A model generated the notes under the pieces. It worked only from the letters and a program-made list of their open reading frames with translations. It had not been told where the DNA came from and made no database searches. A stretch of 64,000 bases of DNA from a virus. Location: positions 1-64,000 of IMG/VR virus record IMGVR_UViG_3300018481_000022; one strand, written 5' to 3'. Below are positions 51,909 through 58,113 of the stretch, piece after piece; within the stretch, counting starts at the first letter, position 1; each line of letters begins with the position of its first letter. The position numbers and the translations under genes were made by a program.

Positions 51909-52310
51909 GTGAACGCACACCGTTTTATTCTCGCGGGCAACGCAACCTTCACACTCGTCAGCGCCAAGACGGGAACCCGGTTCACCTACCGGATCCGCGC
52001 GAAGGAAGTAGACGGCGGCAAGATGCTTCACTTCGTCTCGGTTCTCACGGGCGCCGACAACGAGAACGACTTCACGTTCTTGGGCACCGTCTTCGAAGGC
52101 AAGACGTTTCGCCACAGCGCGAAGTCGCGAATCGGCCTCGACGCGCTCTCGGCTCGCGCCTTCACGTGGGCCTTTGGCCGAATCATCACCGATTCGCTGA
52201 CCGACGCCAGCGTTCATCACGAAGGCAAGTGCGGCCGCTGTGGTCGCAAGCTGACGGTGCCCCGTTCGATCGAAATCGGGCTTGGCCCCGAGTGCGAAAA
52301 CGCGGCCTGA
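51909..52310 (+). CDS. DUF6011 domain protein
   Basis: 133 residues from the GTG at 51909 after an AAGGAAG site. The C-terminal 30 residues (CGRCGRKLTVP at 108-118, then GLGPEC to 129) are the DUF6011 zinc motif, found in many phage and actinobacterial proteins of unknown role. The N-terminal ~100 are a beta-rich domain (FTLVSAKTGTRFTYRIRA). It has its own promoter and a strong terminator, so it forms a single-gene unit with high expected expression. Confidence 0.8.
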   Translation: MNAHRFILAGNATFTLVSAKTGTRFTYRIRAKEVDGGKMLHFVSVLTGADNENDFTFLGTVFEGKTFRHSAKSRIGLDALSARAFTWAFGRIITDSLTDASVHHEGKCGRCGRKLTVPRSIEIGLGPECENAA

Positions 52311-52318
52311 AAGCAACC

Positions 52319-52346
52319 GGCCCCGGGCAAAAACTCGGGGCCTTTT
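52319..52346 (+). terminator. Rho-independent terminator after DUF6011 gene
   Basis: GGCCCCG (52319-52325) pairs with CGGGGCC (52336-52342), followed by TTTTCG. The 8-nt spacing from the stop codon fits termination of the DUF6011 transcript. Confidence 0.85.
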
Positions 52347-52370
52347 CGCTTGGAAAGACGAACCAGACAC

Positions 52371-52601
52371 ATGGCCATCGAAGACATGATCTACGGACGC
52401 GCCAGCGTCGAAATCTACGACCGTGCGACCCCGCACGACGAGGTCGTCGAGCCCGACCCGAAGCTTCCCGGGAACGCTTGGGTTCGCCGCGAGGTGTTCA
52501 GCTTCTGTCGCGAGCGCGAAGGCTACGTCTTCGACATCGTCGACGGCCCGGGCGGTTGGGCGCACGCCGACAACGTTCGCAACTTCCGGCGCACGGCCTG
52601 A
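52371..52601 (+). CDS. Unknown small protein, 76 aa
   Basis: The ATG at 52371 (MAIEDMIYGRASVEIYDR) is chosen over an upstream start that overlaps the terminator. The rest is a beta unit with DGPGGWAHADNVRNFRR at the end. No membrane or metal site. It lies after the terminator and before the toxin gene. No family is recognised. Confidence 0.5.
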   Translation: MAIEDMIYGRASVEIYDRATPHDEVVEPDPKLPGNAWVRREVFSFCREREGYVFDIVDGPGGWAHADNVRNFRRTA

Positions 52602-52679
52602 AGCGGATACTCAGCGCTTCGTCGAGGTCGATTCTTTTTCGGCTTGCGTTGTCAACGTATCAGGTTTACAGTTATCCTT

Positions 52680-52955
52680 GTGACGAAGACGGTGACGATC
52701 GCTGCGAAAGCCAAGAAGCAACTGAAGAAGATCCCTGTGCACATCGTCGCGGCCTTCCGACACTGGGTATTGCTCGTCGAAACGACCGGGCTCGAAGAGG
52801 TCCGAAAGATCCCGGGCTACCACGACGAGCCGCTGAAGGGCGACCGCCTTGGGCAGCGTTCGGTACGCCTGAACGTGGCCTATCGCGCGATCTACGTCGT
52901 GACAAGCGTAGGCGTCAGCGTCGAAGTCATTGAAGTCAACAAGCACGACTACTGA
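52680..52955 (+). CDS. HigB/RelE-type toxin
   Basis: 91 residues from the GTG at 52680; a TTG further up has no support. A possible promoter, TTGTCA with TTATCC, would make it leaderless. The segment VRKIPGYHDEPLKGDRLGQR (41-60), SVRLNVAYRAIY and the end IEVNKHDY are the RelE/HigB family signature; these toxins cut mRNA on ribosomes. An XRE antitoxin gene follows 14 nt downstream, the toxin-first order of HigBA. Activity is inferred from family. Confidence 0.82.
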   Translation: MTKTVTIAAKAKKQLKKIPVHIVAAFRHWVLLVETTGLEEVRKIPGYHDEPLKGDRLGQRSVRLNVAYRAIYVVTSVGVSVEVIEVNKHDY

Positions 52956-52969
52956 AAAGGGCACGACAA

Positions 52970-53284
52970 ATGCGCGCGAAAAAGAAGAGCGACACGATGA
53001 AGTTTCTCGACAAGCTGATCGGGGCGCCGATGACGCTCGGCCGCATGCTGTCGAGCATTCGAGCTAGCGAAGAGCTTTCACTCGCCAACCTCGCCAAGAA
53101 GCTCGACGTCAGCCGACAACACCTGCATGCGGTCGAAGCTGACCGCACGGCCGTCAGCATCGATCGAGCCGCCCGATGGGCCAAGATTCTTGGCTACCCC
53201 GAGCTTCTATTCGTCGAACTCGCGTTGCAATCCGAACTTCAGGCCGCGGGCTTCAAATTCCGCGTGAAGGTCGAGGCCGCGTAA
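52970..53284 (+). CDS. HigA-type XRE antitoxin
   Basis: 104 residues. Residues ~36-60 form a helix-turn-helix (LSLANLAKKLDVSRQHLHAV) of the XRE/Cro type. The first 12 residues are basic (MRAKKKSDTMKF). It follows the toxin, as in HigBA, and should bind the toxin and repress the shared promoter. The C-terminal helix-strand (FVELALQSELQAAGFKF) is likely the toxin-binding part. Stop at 53282-53284, facing the convergent RHH gene. Confidence 0.82.
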   Translation: MRAKKKSDTMKFLDKLIGAPMTLGRMLSSIRASEELSLANLAKKLDVSRQHLHAVEADRTAVSIDRAARWAKILGYPELLFVELALQSELQAAGFKFRVKVEAA

Positions 53285-53296
53285 ATGAACAACCGA

Positions 53297-53378
53297 CGCC
53301 CCGGGGGAAGCACGGGCGGCCGTTGGGGGCTTTCGGCGCGCCTCCGCGCGACGACGGCCCAACTTCGACCCCGGGGCG
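53297..53378. repeat. Nested inverted repeats between convergent genes
   Basis: Three nested stems: CGCCCCGGGG (53297-53306) with CCCCGGGGCG (53369-53378), GTTGGG (53322-53327) with CCCAAC (53358-53363), and GCGCG (53336-53340) with CGCGC (53345-53349). It may form a structured RNA on either strand or act as a bidirectional transcription stop; no U-run follows. Confidence 0.55.
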
Positions 53379-53383
53379 ACGTC

Positions 53384-53548
53384 CTACGACTCGCCGTTCA
53401 GCTCTGCCCGATGTCGTTCAAGAACCAGATCGATCCCCTCGCGAACATACACGACGAGCGGAACCTTCGTTCGCTCGCGCAAGAGCTGAAGGGCTTCGTG
53501 CTGTTCAGGGGTGAGGTGAACAGCTGTCGAAATTTTCTTGCGGGCCAT
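53384..53548 (-). CDS. Ribbon-helix-helix DNA-binding protein, 54 aa
   Basis: The ATG at 53548 opens a frame of 54 codons ending with TAG at 53384-53386. The sequence KISTAVHLTPEQHEALQLL, then RTKVPLVVYVREGIDLVLE, is a classic RHH fold (CopG/Arc-like), with the strand KISTAVHL for DNA contact. It closely resembles small RHH proteins of Myxococcota. It is the last gene of the leftward block and convergent with the HigA-type gene. Likely a repressor; target unknown. Confidence 0.8.
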   Translation of the reverse strand: MARKKISTAVHLTPEQHEALQLLRERTKVPLVVYVREGIDLVLERHRAELNGES

Positions 53549-53561
53549 GGGCGACGGCACT

Positions 53562-53735
53562 TCAGAGAATCCGATACCAACACACGACCATCATGATGAT
53601 CGCGACGATGTTTATTACCCATCCGATGACGCTGAGCAAAACCGGATCGCCCAAAATGCGCTTCTGCCAGCCATGCGCAAGAATCATGAGCGCGATCATT
53701 GCCAAAAGCGCCGGTGCGGTCGTTGGTAGTGTCAT
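53562..53735 (-). CDS. Small two-TM membrane protein, 57 aa
   Basis: ATG at 53735, with a strong AGGAGG site 12 nt upstream; stop TGA at 53562-53564. Residues ~7-20 (APALLAMIALMILA) and ~35-53 (LLSVIGWVINIVAIIMMVV) are membrane spans, joined by a basic turn (WQKRIL). Size and layout fit a small holin or other membrane protein. It lies 13 nt before the RHH gene. Confidence 0.7.
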   Translation of the reverse strand: MTLPTTAPALLAMIALMILAHGWQKRILGDPVLLSVIGWVINIVAIIMMVVCWYRIL

Positions 53736-53770
53736 GATCTTCGTGCCTCCTGCGCCATAGTGTAAGCGCC

Positions 53771-54013
53771 CTAGTCTGCCCTTCCGAGCTTTCGAACTTC
53801 CGCGCGCGCCCGCCTACGAGCTCGCCTGTTTCCGCCATACGCCTCGACGAGCTGTCGGTATCGCGACTCTTGTTCGTCGAGCTTCGCCCGAGCGGTCAAC
53901 ATCTGAACGCGGGCCCGAGCGGTTTCGTCGGCGTCTGCCTCTTGCTGAAGCCCGGCGGCCTCGACCGCTGACGATGCCGTGTCGATGGCCTTTCTAGGCT
54001 CGTCAGCGGCCAT
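53771..54013 (-). CDS. Coiled-coil protein, 80 aa
   Basis: Helical throughout (KAIDTASSAVEAAGLQQEAD), with heptad-like spacing and a very basic end (NRRARRRARAEVRKLG). The start overlaps the next upstream gene by 11 nt. No known domain; possibly a nucleic-acid-binding or structural accessory. Confidence 0.5.
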   Translation of the reverse strand: MAADEPRKAIDTASSAVEAAGLQQEADADETARARVQMLTARAKLDEQESRYRQLVEAYGGNRRARRRARAEVRKLGRAD

Positions 54014-54311
54014 AGCGGGCCGCTGGCTCCGTCGCCTTGGGTTCAGCTTCGGGCGACCCGCTCGGGGCGCTGGCGACGTTCAGCGGAGCGACAACGGGCA
54101 CGAGCGCCCGCTCGACCTGAGCGATTGCAACCTTCAGGTCGTCGAGCTCTCGCAAGAGAAATTCTCGGTTCGACTCGTTCTGAAGCGCGTCGCGCTGACT
54201 TAGACCCCATCGAATCGTCGAGCCTATGGCCATCTGCACTCGACCCGACGCCTCGACTAGCGTCCCGAGTTTCAACACAAACACGAATTGTTCGTCGCTG
54301 TGCGTCGACAT
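54003..54311 (-). CDS. Unknown protein, 102 aa
   Basis: The ATG at 54311 (MSTHSDEQFVFVLKLGTLVE) after a GAGATAGAGG site is chosen over an upstream frame. The first half is beta/helix (VQMAIGSTIRWGLSQRDAL), the second half helical (LLRELDDLKVAIAQVERAL) with a Pro-rich tail. Not recognised. It overlaps the coiled-coil gene. Confidence 0.5.
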   Translation of the reverse strand: MSTHSDEQFVFVLKLGTLVEASGRVQMAIGSTIRWGLSQRDALQNESNREFLLRELDDLKVAIAQVERALVPVVAPLNVASAPSGSPEAEPKATEPAARYGR

Positions 54312-54316
54312 GACCT

Positions 54317-54547
54317 CTATCTCCCGGGCGCGCTCACGGTGTGGCGCTTGCAATAGATGTGCGTCTCTGACTTCTCGCCAACCCAACCCCACGACCAACC
54401 GTCAGGCAAAACGACTTTCATCGGCTGTAGCGATATTGGATGCATGGAACCCCGAAGCGCCGGCTTCATGCGGAACAGTACGACCGCGCGTGTCTTCCTT
54501 CGGCACCCCTTCGCGTCACATACCGCTATGAACCGCTGAGCGAGCAC
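54317..54547 (-). CDS. Small zinc-ribbon-like protein, 76 aa
   Basis: From the GTG at 54547, which overlaps the end of the upstream zinc gene. A CDAKGC pair at 10-15 and YCKRH near 66 bracket a LPDGWSWGW strand, a layout common in small phage zinc proteins. A start further upstream would run through the neighbouring gene. Role unknown. Confidence 0.5.
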   Translation of the reverse strand: MLAQRFIAVCDAKGCRRKTRAVVLFRMKPALRGSMHPISLQPMKVVLPDGWSWGWVGEKSETHIYCKRHTVSAPGR

Positions 54548-54732
54548 TCGGCCCCGACCTTGCGGCGCTCGCTGAAGTTTCGAAGCGCATCGCCGCACGT
54601 TCCGGCATCGTGCGGAATCCGACAGAAGCGCTCGGTGCAAACGTACTTTCGGCACCGCTCGCACTTCGTCACAGTCGAAGCGCTCTTGCGGGTTCGACCA
54701 CAGCATTCGCAACTAGGCTTTCTGACCGACAT
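54526..54732 (-). CDS. Cysteine-rich zinc-finger protein, 68 aa
   Basis: The ATG at 54732 (MSVRKPSCECCGRTR) is preferred. Two zinc sites can be formed by CECC, CERC, CTERFC and the HDAGTC end, resembling a treble-clef/RING-like or AN1-like finger; the type is uncertain. It overlaps both neighbours (22 and 20 nt). Likely binds protein or nucleic acid. Confidence 0.55.
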   Translation of the reverse strand: MSVRKPSCECCGRTRKSASTVTKCERCRKYVCTERFCRIPHDAGTCGDALRNFSERRKVGAECSLSGS

Positions 54733-54931
54733 GTCTCTTCTTTCGCGTGTTGGCGCCTCGAAGCGCGCGCACGACGCGTTCGAGCTTCGCGCGCTCTTGC
54801 TGTGCGGCTTCGACAGCGAGGTGCGCGCACATCGGGCAGATCCCAACGTGCTCGAACTCGCATGCCCAATATCGCCCGCACCCGCCGCAACGCCGTTCGT
54901 GAAGGGTGAACTCGCGCGTGATCTTGATCAC
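54713..54931 (-). CDS. Zinc-ribbon/coiled-coil protein, 72 aa
   Basis: From the GTG at 54931, just after the shared leader. A zinc ribbon of CGGCG and CPMCAH occupies the first ~38 residues and a charged helix (EAAQQERAKLERVVRALRGA) follows, the layout of many short phage zinc proteins. A basic end (TRKKRHVGQKA) suggests nucleic-acid contact. Confidence 0.6.
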   Translation of the reverse strand: MIKITREFTLHERRCGGCGRYWACEFEHVGICPMCAHLAVEAAQQERAKLERVVRALRGANTRKKRHVGQKA

Positions 54932-54933
54932 GT

Positions 54934-54966
54934 CGACAACTACCGCGCGCGCTCGCGCGCCGCTGA
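54934..54966 (-). promoter_or_regulatory. Conserved CAGCG...GCGGTAGTTGTCGAC leader
   Basis: The coding strand reads TCAGCGGCGCGCGAGCGCG and CGCGGTAGTTGTCG, ending 2-3 nt before the GTG at 54931. The GC-rich arms here are alternating CG rather than CCCGGG. Confidence 0.5.
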
Positions 54967-54967
54967 A

Positions 54968-55150
54968 CTACGGTTCGAGCGGCGGAACGCGACGAGTGAC
55001 ATAGATCCGCGTGTTGTCGTCGACGACGATTTCGACTTCCATCGTCAGCGCTTGTTGCGCAATCTCGTCTGGCCTCGCTCGAAATTCATCGACCGAAACC
55101 GTGATGCGCCGCTGACCTCCCGACAGTTGATCCAATACGGTAATTTCCAT
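54968..55150 (-). CDS. Unknown small protein, 60 aa
   Basis: Sequence MEITVLDQLSGGQRRITVSV followed by DEIAQQALTMEVEIVV and an IYVTRRVPP end. A small beta-alpha-beta unit with no metal or membrane motif. It lies 4 nt from the upstream gene and 36 nt from the next. No family is recognised. Confidence 0.5.
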   Translation of the reverse strand: MEITVLDQLSGGQRRITVSVDEFRARPDEIAQQALTMEVEIVVDDNTRIYVTRRVPPLEP

Positions 55151-55154
55151 CGCC

Positions 55155-55445
55155 TTATTCCTTGCAGCCGTCGTCGAGGTCGACCGCGCGCACGCGACGG
55201 CCTCGCATCAATGGCGTCGGTTCTGATTGCCGCTTCGGCTCGTCACCGTCGTCGAGCTCAGGTGCCCGGCCGCGCACGAAGCGTTCCATCGTGTCGCGCA
55301 CGCCCGCGTGATAGTGCGCCGCGCTGAACGCTCGGAGGATCGATGCGATCGAAGCGGGAATCGTCGCGACATCACGACCAAGCTCGACCGCGATCGCAGA
55401 CATCGCGATCGAAATGTCACCCTTCAAGTTCGAACGAATAGGCAT
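55155..55445 (-). CDS. Unknown small protein, 96 aa
   Basis: Begins MPIRSNLKGDISIAMSAIAVE, with a helical middle (ASIASILRAFSAAHYHAGVR) and a charged, probably flexible tail (RRVRAVDLDDGCKE). No catalytic or metal motif. A gap of 153 nt upstream (55446-55598) shows no gene. No family is recognised. Confidence 0.5.
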   Translation of the reverse strand: MPIRSNLKGDISIAMSAIAVELGRDVATIPASIASILRAFSAAHYHAGVRDTMERFVRGRAPELDDGDEPKRQSEPTPLMRGRRVRAVDLDDGCKE

Positions 55446-55598
55446 AGGGAAATCACCTTAGCCGAGCGTCAACCTCGACCCGCTGAACCGACCAAGCACC
55501 CCGGGCGACGCCCAACTCGACTCGCGCACGTTGCCGGACATTTCCCTATGTTTCGGCGTGCGCCGACCCGGATACCCCTGCGAATCTGTTCTCGGGCG

Positions 55599-56075
55599 TC
55601 AGCGTTTTGCCGGCCCCTTCGTGCCCGCGAGCACGGCCTCGAAGTCGCCGATGTTGGCGAAGCAATCTTGGATCGAAACAGGCTTGCCGGTGAGCCTGAC
55701 GAGCCGGCGGTTATACGTCAACGCCGTCTCGGGCACTTCGGCTTCACCCCGAGCGAACGCCCGCCCGAGCGGCGTCAGTTGCCACCATCCGGCCCCGGGC
55801 GGCGCGCGCTTCAGAAGCCCCCAATAGCGAAGCTTCGCATAGTCGCCGTTTCGGTCACGAACGAAAGCCCGGCCGCACTGGAACGGCCGGTGCGGGCTTG
55901 CCTCGTACATCTTCAGAAGCGATCGAGCCATCGACGCCGATATGTGCCCGCGTCGCACGCGCGCGAGGCGCGCGCAACATGGGCACCTGACCCCGTCGCC
56001 CGCGCGAAGACGCTTTTCGATCACCCGCCGAACGTGCTCGACGGTCAGGGCGCCGTGCCTATGCGTCGAAATCAT
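55599..56075 (-). CDS. Zinc-binding winged-helix-like phage protein, 158 aa
   Basis: A CPCC pair near residue 31 and a later Cys follow a helical start (LTVEHVRRVIEKRLRAGDGV). Residues ~75-110 (DYAKLRYWGLLKRAPPGAGW, then WQLTPLGRAFARGEAEVP) are a winged-helix-like unit seen in a broad family of phage proteins of unknown role. It overlaps the next upstream gene by 17 nt. Confidence 0.65.
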   Translation of the reverse strand: MISTHRHGALTVEHVRRVIEKRLRAGDGVRCPCCARLARVRRGHISASMARSLLKMYEASPHRPFQCGRAFVRDRNGDYAKLRYWGLLKRAPPGAGWWQLTPLGRAFARGEAEVPETALTYNRRLVRLTGKPVSIQDCFANIGDFEAVLAGTKGPAKR

Positions 56076-56256
56076 CTAGGGGAAGTATCGCGTCGGTGTG
56101 CTTACCGCTGGCGACAGCTTCGAGCCAGTCAGCGAAGGCGTCGATATCCCGCACCGTCAGCACGCTTAGCGGCGTATAGACGTCAGTCGGCATCGTCGCG
56201 CCGACAGCTCTTTCGATGCGACGAAGCGCCTTTTGCTTTCGAGTGTTCGGCGACAT
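56059..56256 (-). CDS. Unknown small protein, 65 aa
   Basis: Begins MSPNTRKQKALRRIERAV and contains LTVRDIDAFADWLEAVASGK, ending in an acidic DAILPLDDFDA. Mostly helical. It overlaps both the winged-helix gene and the next upstream gene. No family is recognised. Confidence 0.5.
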   Translation of the reverse strand: MSPNTRKQKALRRIERAVGATMPTDVYTPLSVLTVRDIDAFADWLEAVASGKHTDAILPLDDFDA

Positions 56257-56425
56257 GGCTCTTCCGTAGCGCCTTTCGACCTTGGCGCCAACCGTCGCGC
56301 CACAGTTCCCACATATACAAGCACAGCCCGTCCGATACTATCGGGCGACTGTTCGCGTCGATGTACTCTCGTGCGCGGAGCGCGCGCACGAACGGCCGAC
56401 AGTCTTGCCAGCGCTTCGACTTCAA
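56183..56425 (-). CDS. Unknown basic protein, 80 aa (TTG start, coupled)
   Basis: A TTG at 56425 overlaps the TGA of the upstream zinc gene (TTGA), suggesting coupled initiation; a GTG at 56440 is an alternative. The sequence KSKRWQDCRPFVRALRAREY, then a hydrophobic LCLYMWELWRDGWRQG stretch, is followed by a Lys/His/Arg-rich tail. Not recognised. Coding rests on operon spacing. Confidence 0.4.
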   Translation of the reverse strand: MKSKRWQDCRPFVRALRAREYIDANSRPIVSDGLCLYMWELWRDGWRQGRKALRKSHVAEHSKAKGASSHRKSCRRDDAD

Positions 56426-56628
56426 TCCTGCCCCCGACACACCCGCTCGTCGAAGCCCTTGCAGGCAAGACACTCGCCGGTCACGAGGTCGATCGGCCCA
56501 CCTTCACGGTCGGTCGCGCCACAGTTAGCACAGACCGGCATGCACTTCGCGCACCACATCAGGTCATCGGGGTCGAGCGCTCGAAGCTCAGCCCCACAAC
56601 CTGCACACATGAAGACAGCGGCTCTCAT
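56422..56628 (-). CDS. Zinc-binding protein with four Cys pairs, 68 aa
   Basis: CAGC (8-11), CAKC (26-29), CANC (33-36) and CLAC (~53-56) form two zinc sites of a rubredoxin/zinc-ribbon type. The sequence is small and acidic. It overlaps the upstream gene by 4 nt. Role unknown. Confidence 0.6.
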   Translation of the reverse strand: MRAAVFMCAGCGAELRALDPDDLMWCAKCMPVCANCGATDREGGPIDLVTGECLACKGFDERVCRGQD

Positions 56629-56897
56629 GTTCGAGCCCGACGACGAACTTCATCATGATGCGTTCGCACACATCTTCGAAGCTCGCTCTGAAGACTAGGC
56701 GTCAACCTGTCTTGCGCCCCCAAGATATTTACCGCCTCGCCAAGTGGCCCCATCAAGCTACGACCTGTCGCCCCGTCGACTTCGGTCGCGACGAACCAAC
56801 ACAGCGCACACAGAGCTTGTGCACTGGCCTCGACCGGATCGCACTCGGAATTCAGAAGCGCCGCTTGCGCTTCGACAAACACGTCTTTCGCGCTCAT
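56625..56897 (-). CDS. Unknown helical protein, 90 aa
   Basis: Begins MSAKDVFVEAQAALLNSE and is helical, with ASAQALCALCWFVATEV in the middle and a basic tail (RRCVRTHHDEVRRRART). It starts 4 nt after the SspB-like gene and overlaps the zinc gene downstream. No family is recognised. Confidence 0.5.
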   Translation of the reverse strand: MSAKDVFVEAQAALLNSECDPVEASAQALCALCWFVATEVDGATGRSLMGPLGEAVNILGAQDRLTPSLQSELRRCVRTHHDEVRRRART

Positions 56898-56901
56898 GAC
56901 T

Positions 56902-57306
56902 TCAGCCCCCGCCCTTGATTACCGTGAACCTTTCACGCCGAAGCTTCTCGTTCGCCTTCTCGCCAGCTGAACGCAACATGTCACGCTGTACTTCGCCGGG
57001 CGCGTCGTTGATCCACAGCCCGACCGCGTTCAGCGCTGGCGAGGTGACACAGAAGACCGCGGCCCATGGCACGAAGCAATAGATCCAGCCATAGGGCCCA
57101 AACGAAAGCGTGCCGCTGATGGCCTCGTGATCGATCTTCATGTCGCTGATCGACTTGGGCATGTCGTGCCCCCATTCGAAGACGAGATTGACCGTCGTCC
57201 GAAGGTACTTCGGCACGACGACGTCGTCGCGAGTCGCGTCGAAATGCACCCGCACAAGCCCGTGCGGAATCCACATGATCACAGCGTCGGCTTTTGGCGA
57301 ACTCAC
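56902..57306 (-). CDS. SspB-like ClpXP adaptor
   Basis: 134 residues from the GTG at 57306, directly after the shared leader. GLVRVHFDA at 16-24, VVVP at 29-32, TLSFG at 66-70 and VPWAAVF at 79-85 match the SspB fold of stringent starvation protein B in Myxococcota and Alphaproteobacteria. SspB delivers substrates to the ClpXP protease through a C-terminal XB tail. Here the C-terminal end (RERFTVIKGGG) has a hydrophobic/basic stretch that could serve this. A phage copy could redirect host proteolysis; this is inferred. Confidence 0.72.
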   Translation of the reverse strand: MSSPKADAVIMWIPHGLVRVHFDATRDDVVVPKYLRTTVNLVFEWGHDMPKSISDMKIDHEAISGTLSFGPYGWIYCFVPWAAVFCVTSPALNAVGLWINDAPGEVQRDMLRSAGEKANEKLRRERFTVIKGGG

Positions 57307-57308
57307 GC

Positions 57309-57336
57309 CCGAGAACTACCCGCCCCGGGCGCTGAC
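57309..57336 (-). promoter_or_regulatory. Conserved GC-palindrome/GGGTAGTTCTCGGG leader
   Basis: The coding strand reads TCAGCGCCCGGGGC and GGGTAGTTCTCGGG, ending 3 nt before the GTG at 57306. The nearly identical sequence occurs before the GTG at 48002. Confidence 0.55.
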
Positions 57337-57346
57337 CGCTGAATCT

Positions 57347-57676
57347 TCAGGCGCCCTTCGAGCGCCGCAAGAGCTCGCCGTATTCCTGCTCTGAAAACGC
57401 GTCAGGCGCCAGCGCCAGCGCCACGACGACGAGCACCCGCGTTCGAGCCGGCCCGGGCGGAAGCACCCCGAGCACAGACGAAATGTGCGCCATTGCCTGA
57501 AGTTCAAGGGGCATGTCTTCGGCGTCGGGCACAACAACCGGCATGAACGCTTCAGTCATCACGAGCGCCCTTCGCATCGTCTCGACCGCATGGCTGAACG
57601 AGAGCATGCAGGGGGCGTCGAGCAAACGCCGATCGTAGGTCGCGACGACGTTCAACGCGAGCTCGCGCAACGTCAT
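57347..57676 (-). CDS. Unknown helical protein, 109 aa
   Basis: The ATG at 57676 overlaps the stop of the Acb2-like gene (ATGA). Begins MTLRELALNVVATYDRRLLD, has a long hydrophobic C-terminal helix (TRVLVVVALALAPDAF) and no cysteine cluster. A longer frame to 58015 lies within the Acb2-like gene and is rejected. Coupling to the Acb2-like gene makes it a candidate partner in defence evasion; unproven. Confidence 0.5.
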   Translation of the reverse strand: MTLRELALNVVATYDRRLLDAPCMLSFSHAVETMRRALVMTEAFMPVVVPDAEDMPLELQAMAHISSVLGVLPPGPARTRVLVVVALALAPDAFSEQEYGELLRRSKGA

Positions 57677-57984
57677 TCGGGGCCCTCGCTCGCGCCCTGC
57701 GCGGTCGCATACTTCGCCGTCTGCGCTTCGCTCTCGCACGCGATCGCGGCGTTCGCGGTCATGACCGCTTCGCGCACCTTGCGGATCGCGGCGCTCTGAT
57801 CTGGCCCGGGCGGCGTCAGCTCGCGAATCACACGAGCAAGTGTATGCCCTGCGCGACGCAAAAACACGTAGCGCATGTGCTGACCGGGACGTGGCGGGTG
57901 ATACGTGAACCACTGTTCGAATTGCTCGTCGGCGATCGCGCACGCGTCGGTCGCGCTCGGTGTCGGTTCGTCGGTCGTCTTCAT
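57673..57984 (-). CDS. Acb2-like cyclic-nucleotide sponge (anti-CBASS/anti-Thoeris candidate)
   Basis: 103 residues from the ATG at 57984, with AAAGG upstream; ATGs at 58020 and 58044 are alternatives. The core FTYHPP at 26-31, a helix AGHTLARVIRELTPPG and the block AVMTANAAIA at 73-82 match the Acb2/Tad1 hairpin family, whose members (such as Acb2 of Pseudomonas phages) bind cyclic di- and tri-nucleotides and so block CBASS, with relatives acting on Thoeris signals. It heads the leftward block and is followed by a coupled unknown gene. Binding of a ligand here is inferred from family. Confidence 0.8.
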   Translation of the reverse strand: MKTTDEPTPSATDACAIADEQFEQWFTYHPPRPGQHMRYVFLRRAGHTLARVIRELTPPGPDQSAAIRKVREAVMTANAAIACESEAQTAKYATAQGASEGPE

Positions 57985-58051
57985 GTTCGGCGGCGCCTTT
58001 CGTCGATTGGTCCACTTCATGTCGCCATAGTTACCGCGGGTCATGCCGTCG

Positions 58052-58102
58052 AGCTGAACGATTCGCCGGCCGTCGATCTGGCGAACTTCGTGCCGTTCAG
58101 CT
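58052..58102. promoter_or_regulatory. Nested inverted repeat in divergent Acb2-like/58114 intergenic region
   Basis: AGCTGAACG (58052-58060) pairs with CGTTCAGCT (58094-58102), and inside it TTCGCC (58062-58067) pairs with GGCGAA (58080-58085). It lies between the divergent Acb2-like gene and the rightward gene at 58114, a position suited to an operator or an mRNA hairpin. Confidence 0.5.
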
Positions 58103-58113
58103 AGCTATGGGGC

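Noticed and set aside
53285-53596. Plus-strand 103-codon frame after the antitoxin
   Set aside because: It overlaps the clear RHH gene on the other strand and the nested hairpins, and its product is Arg-rich without a recognisable domain.
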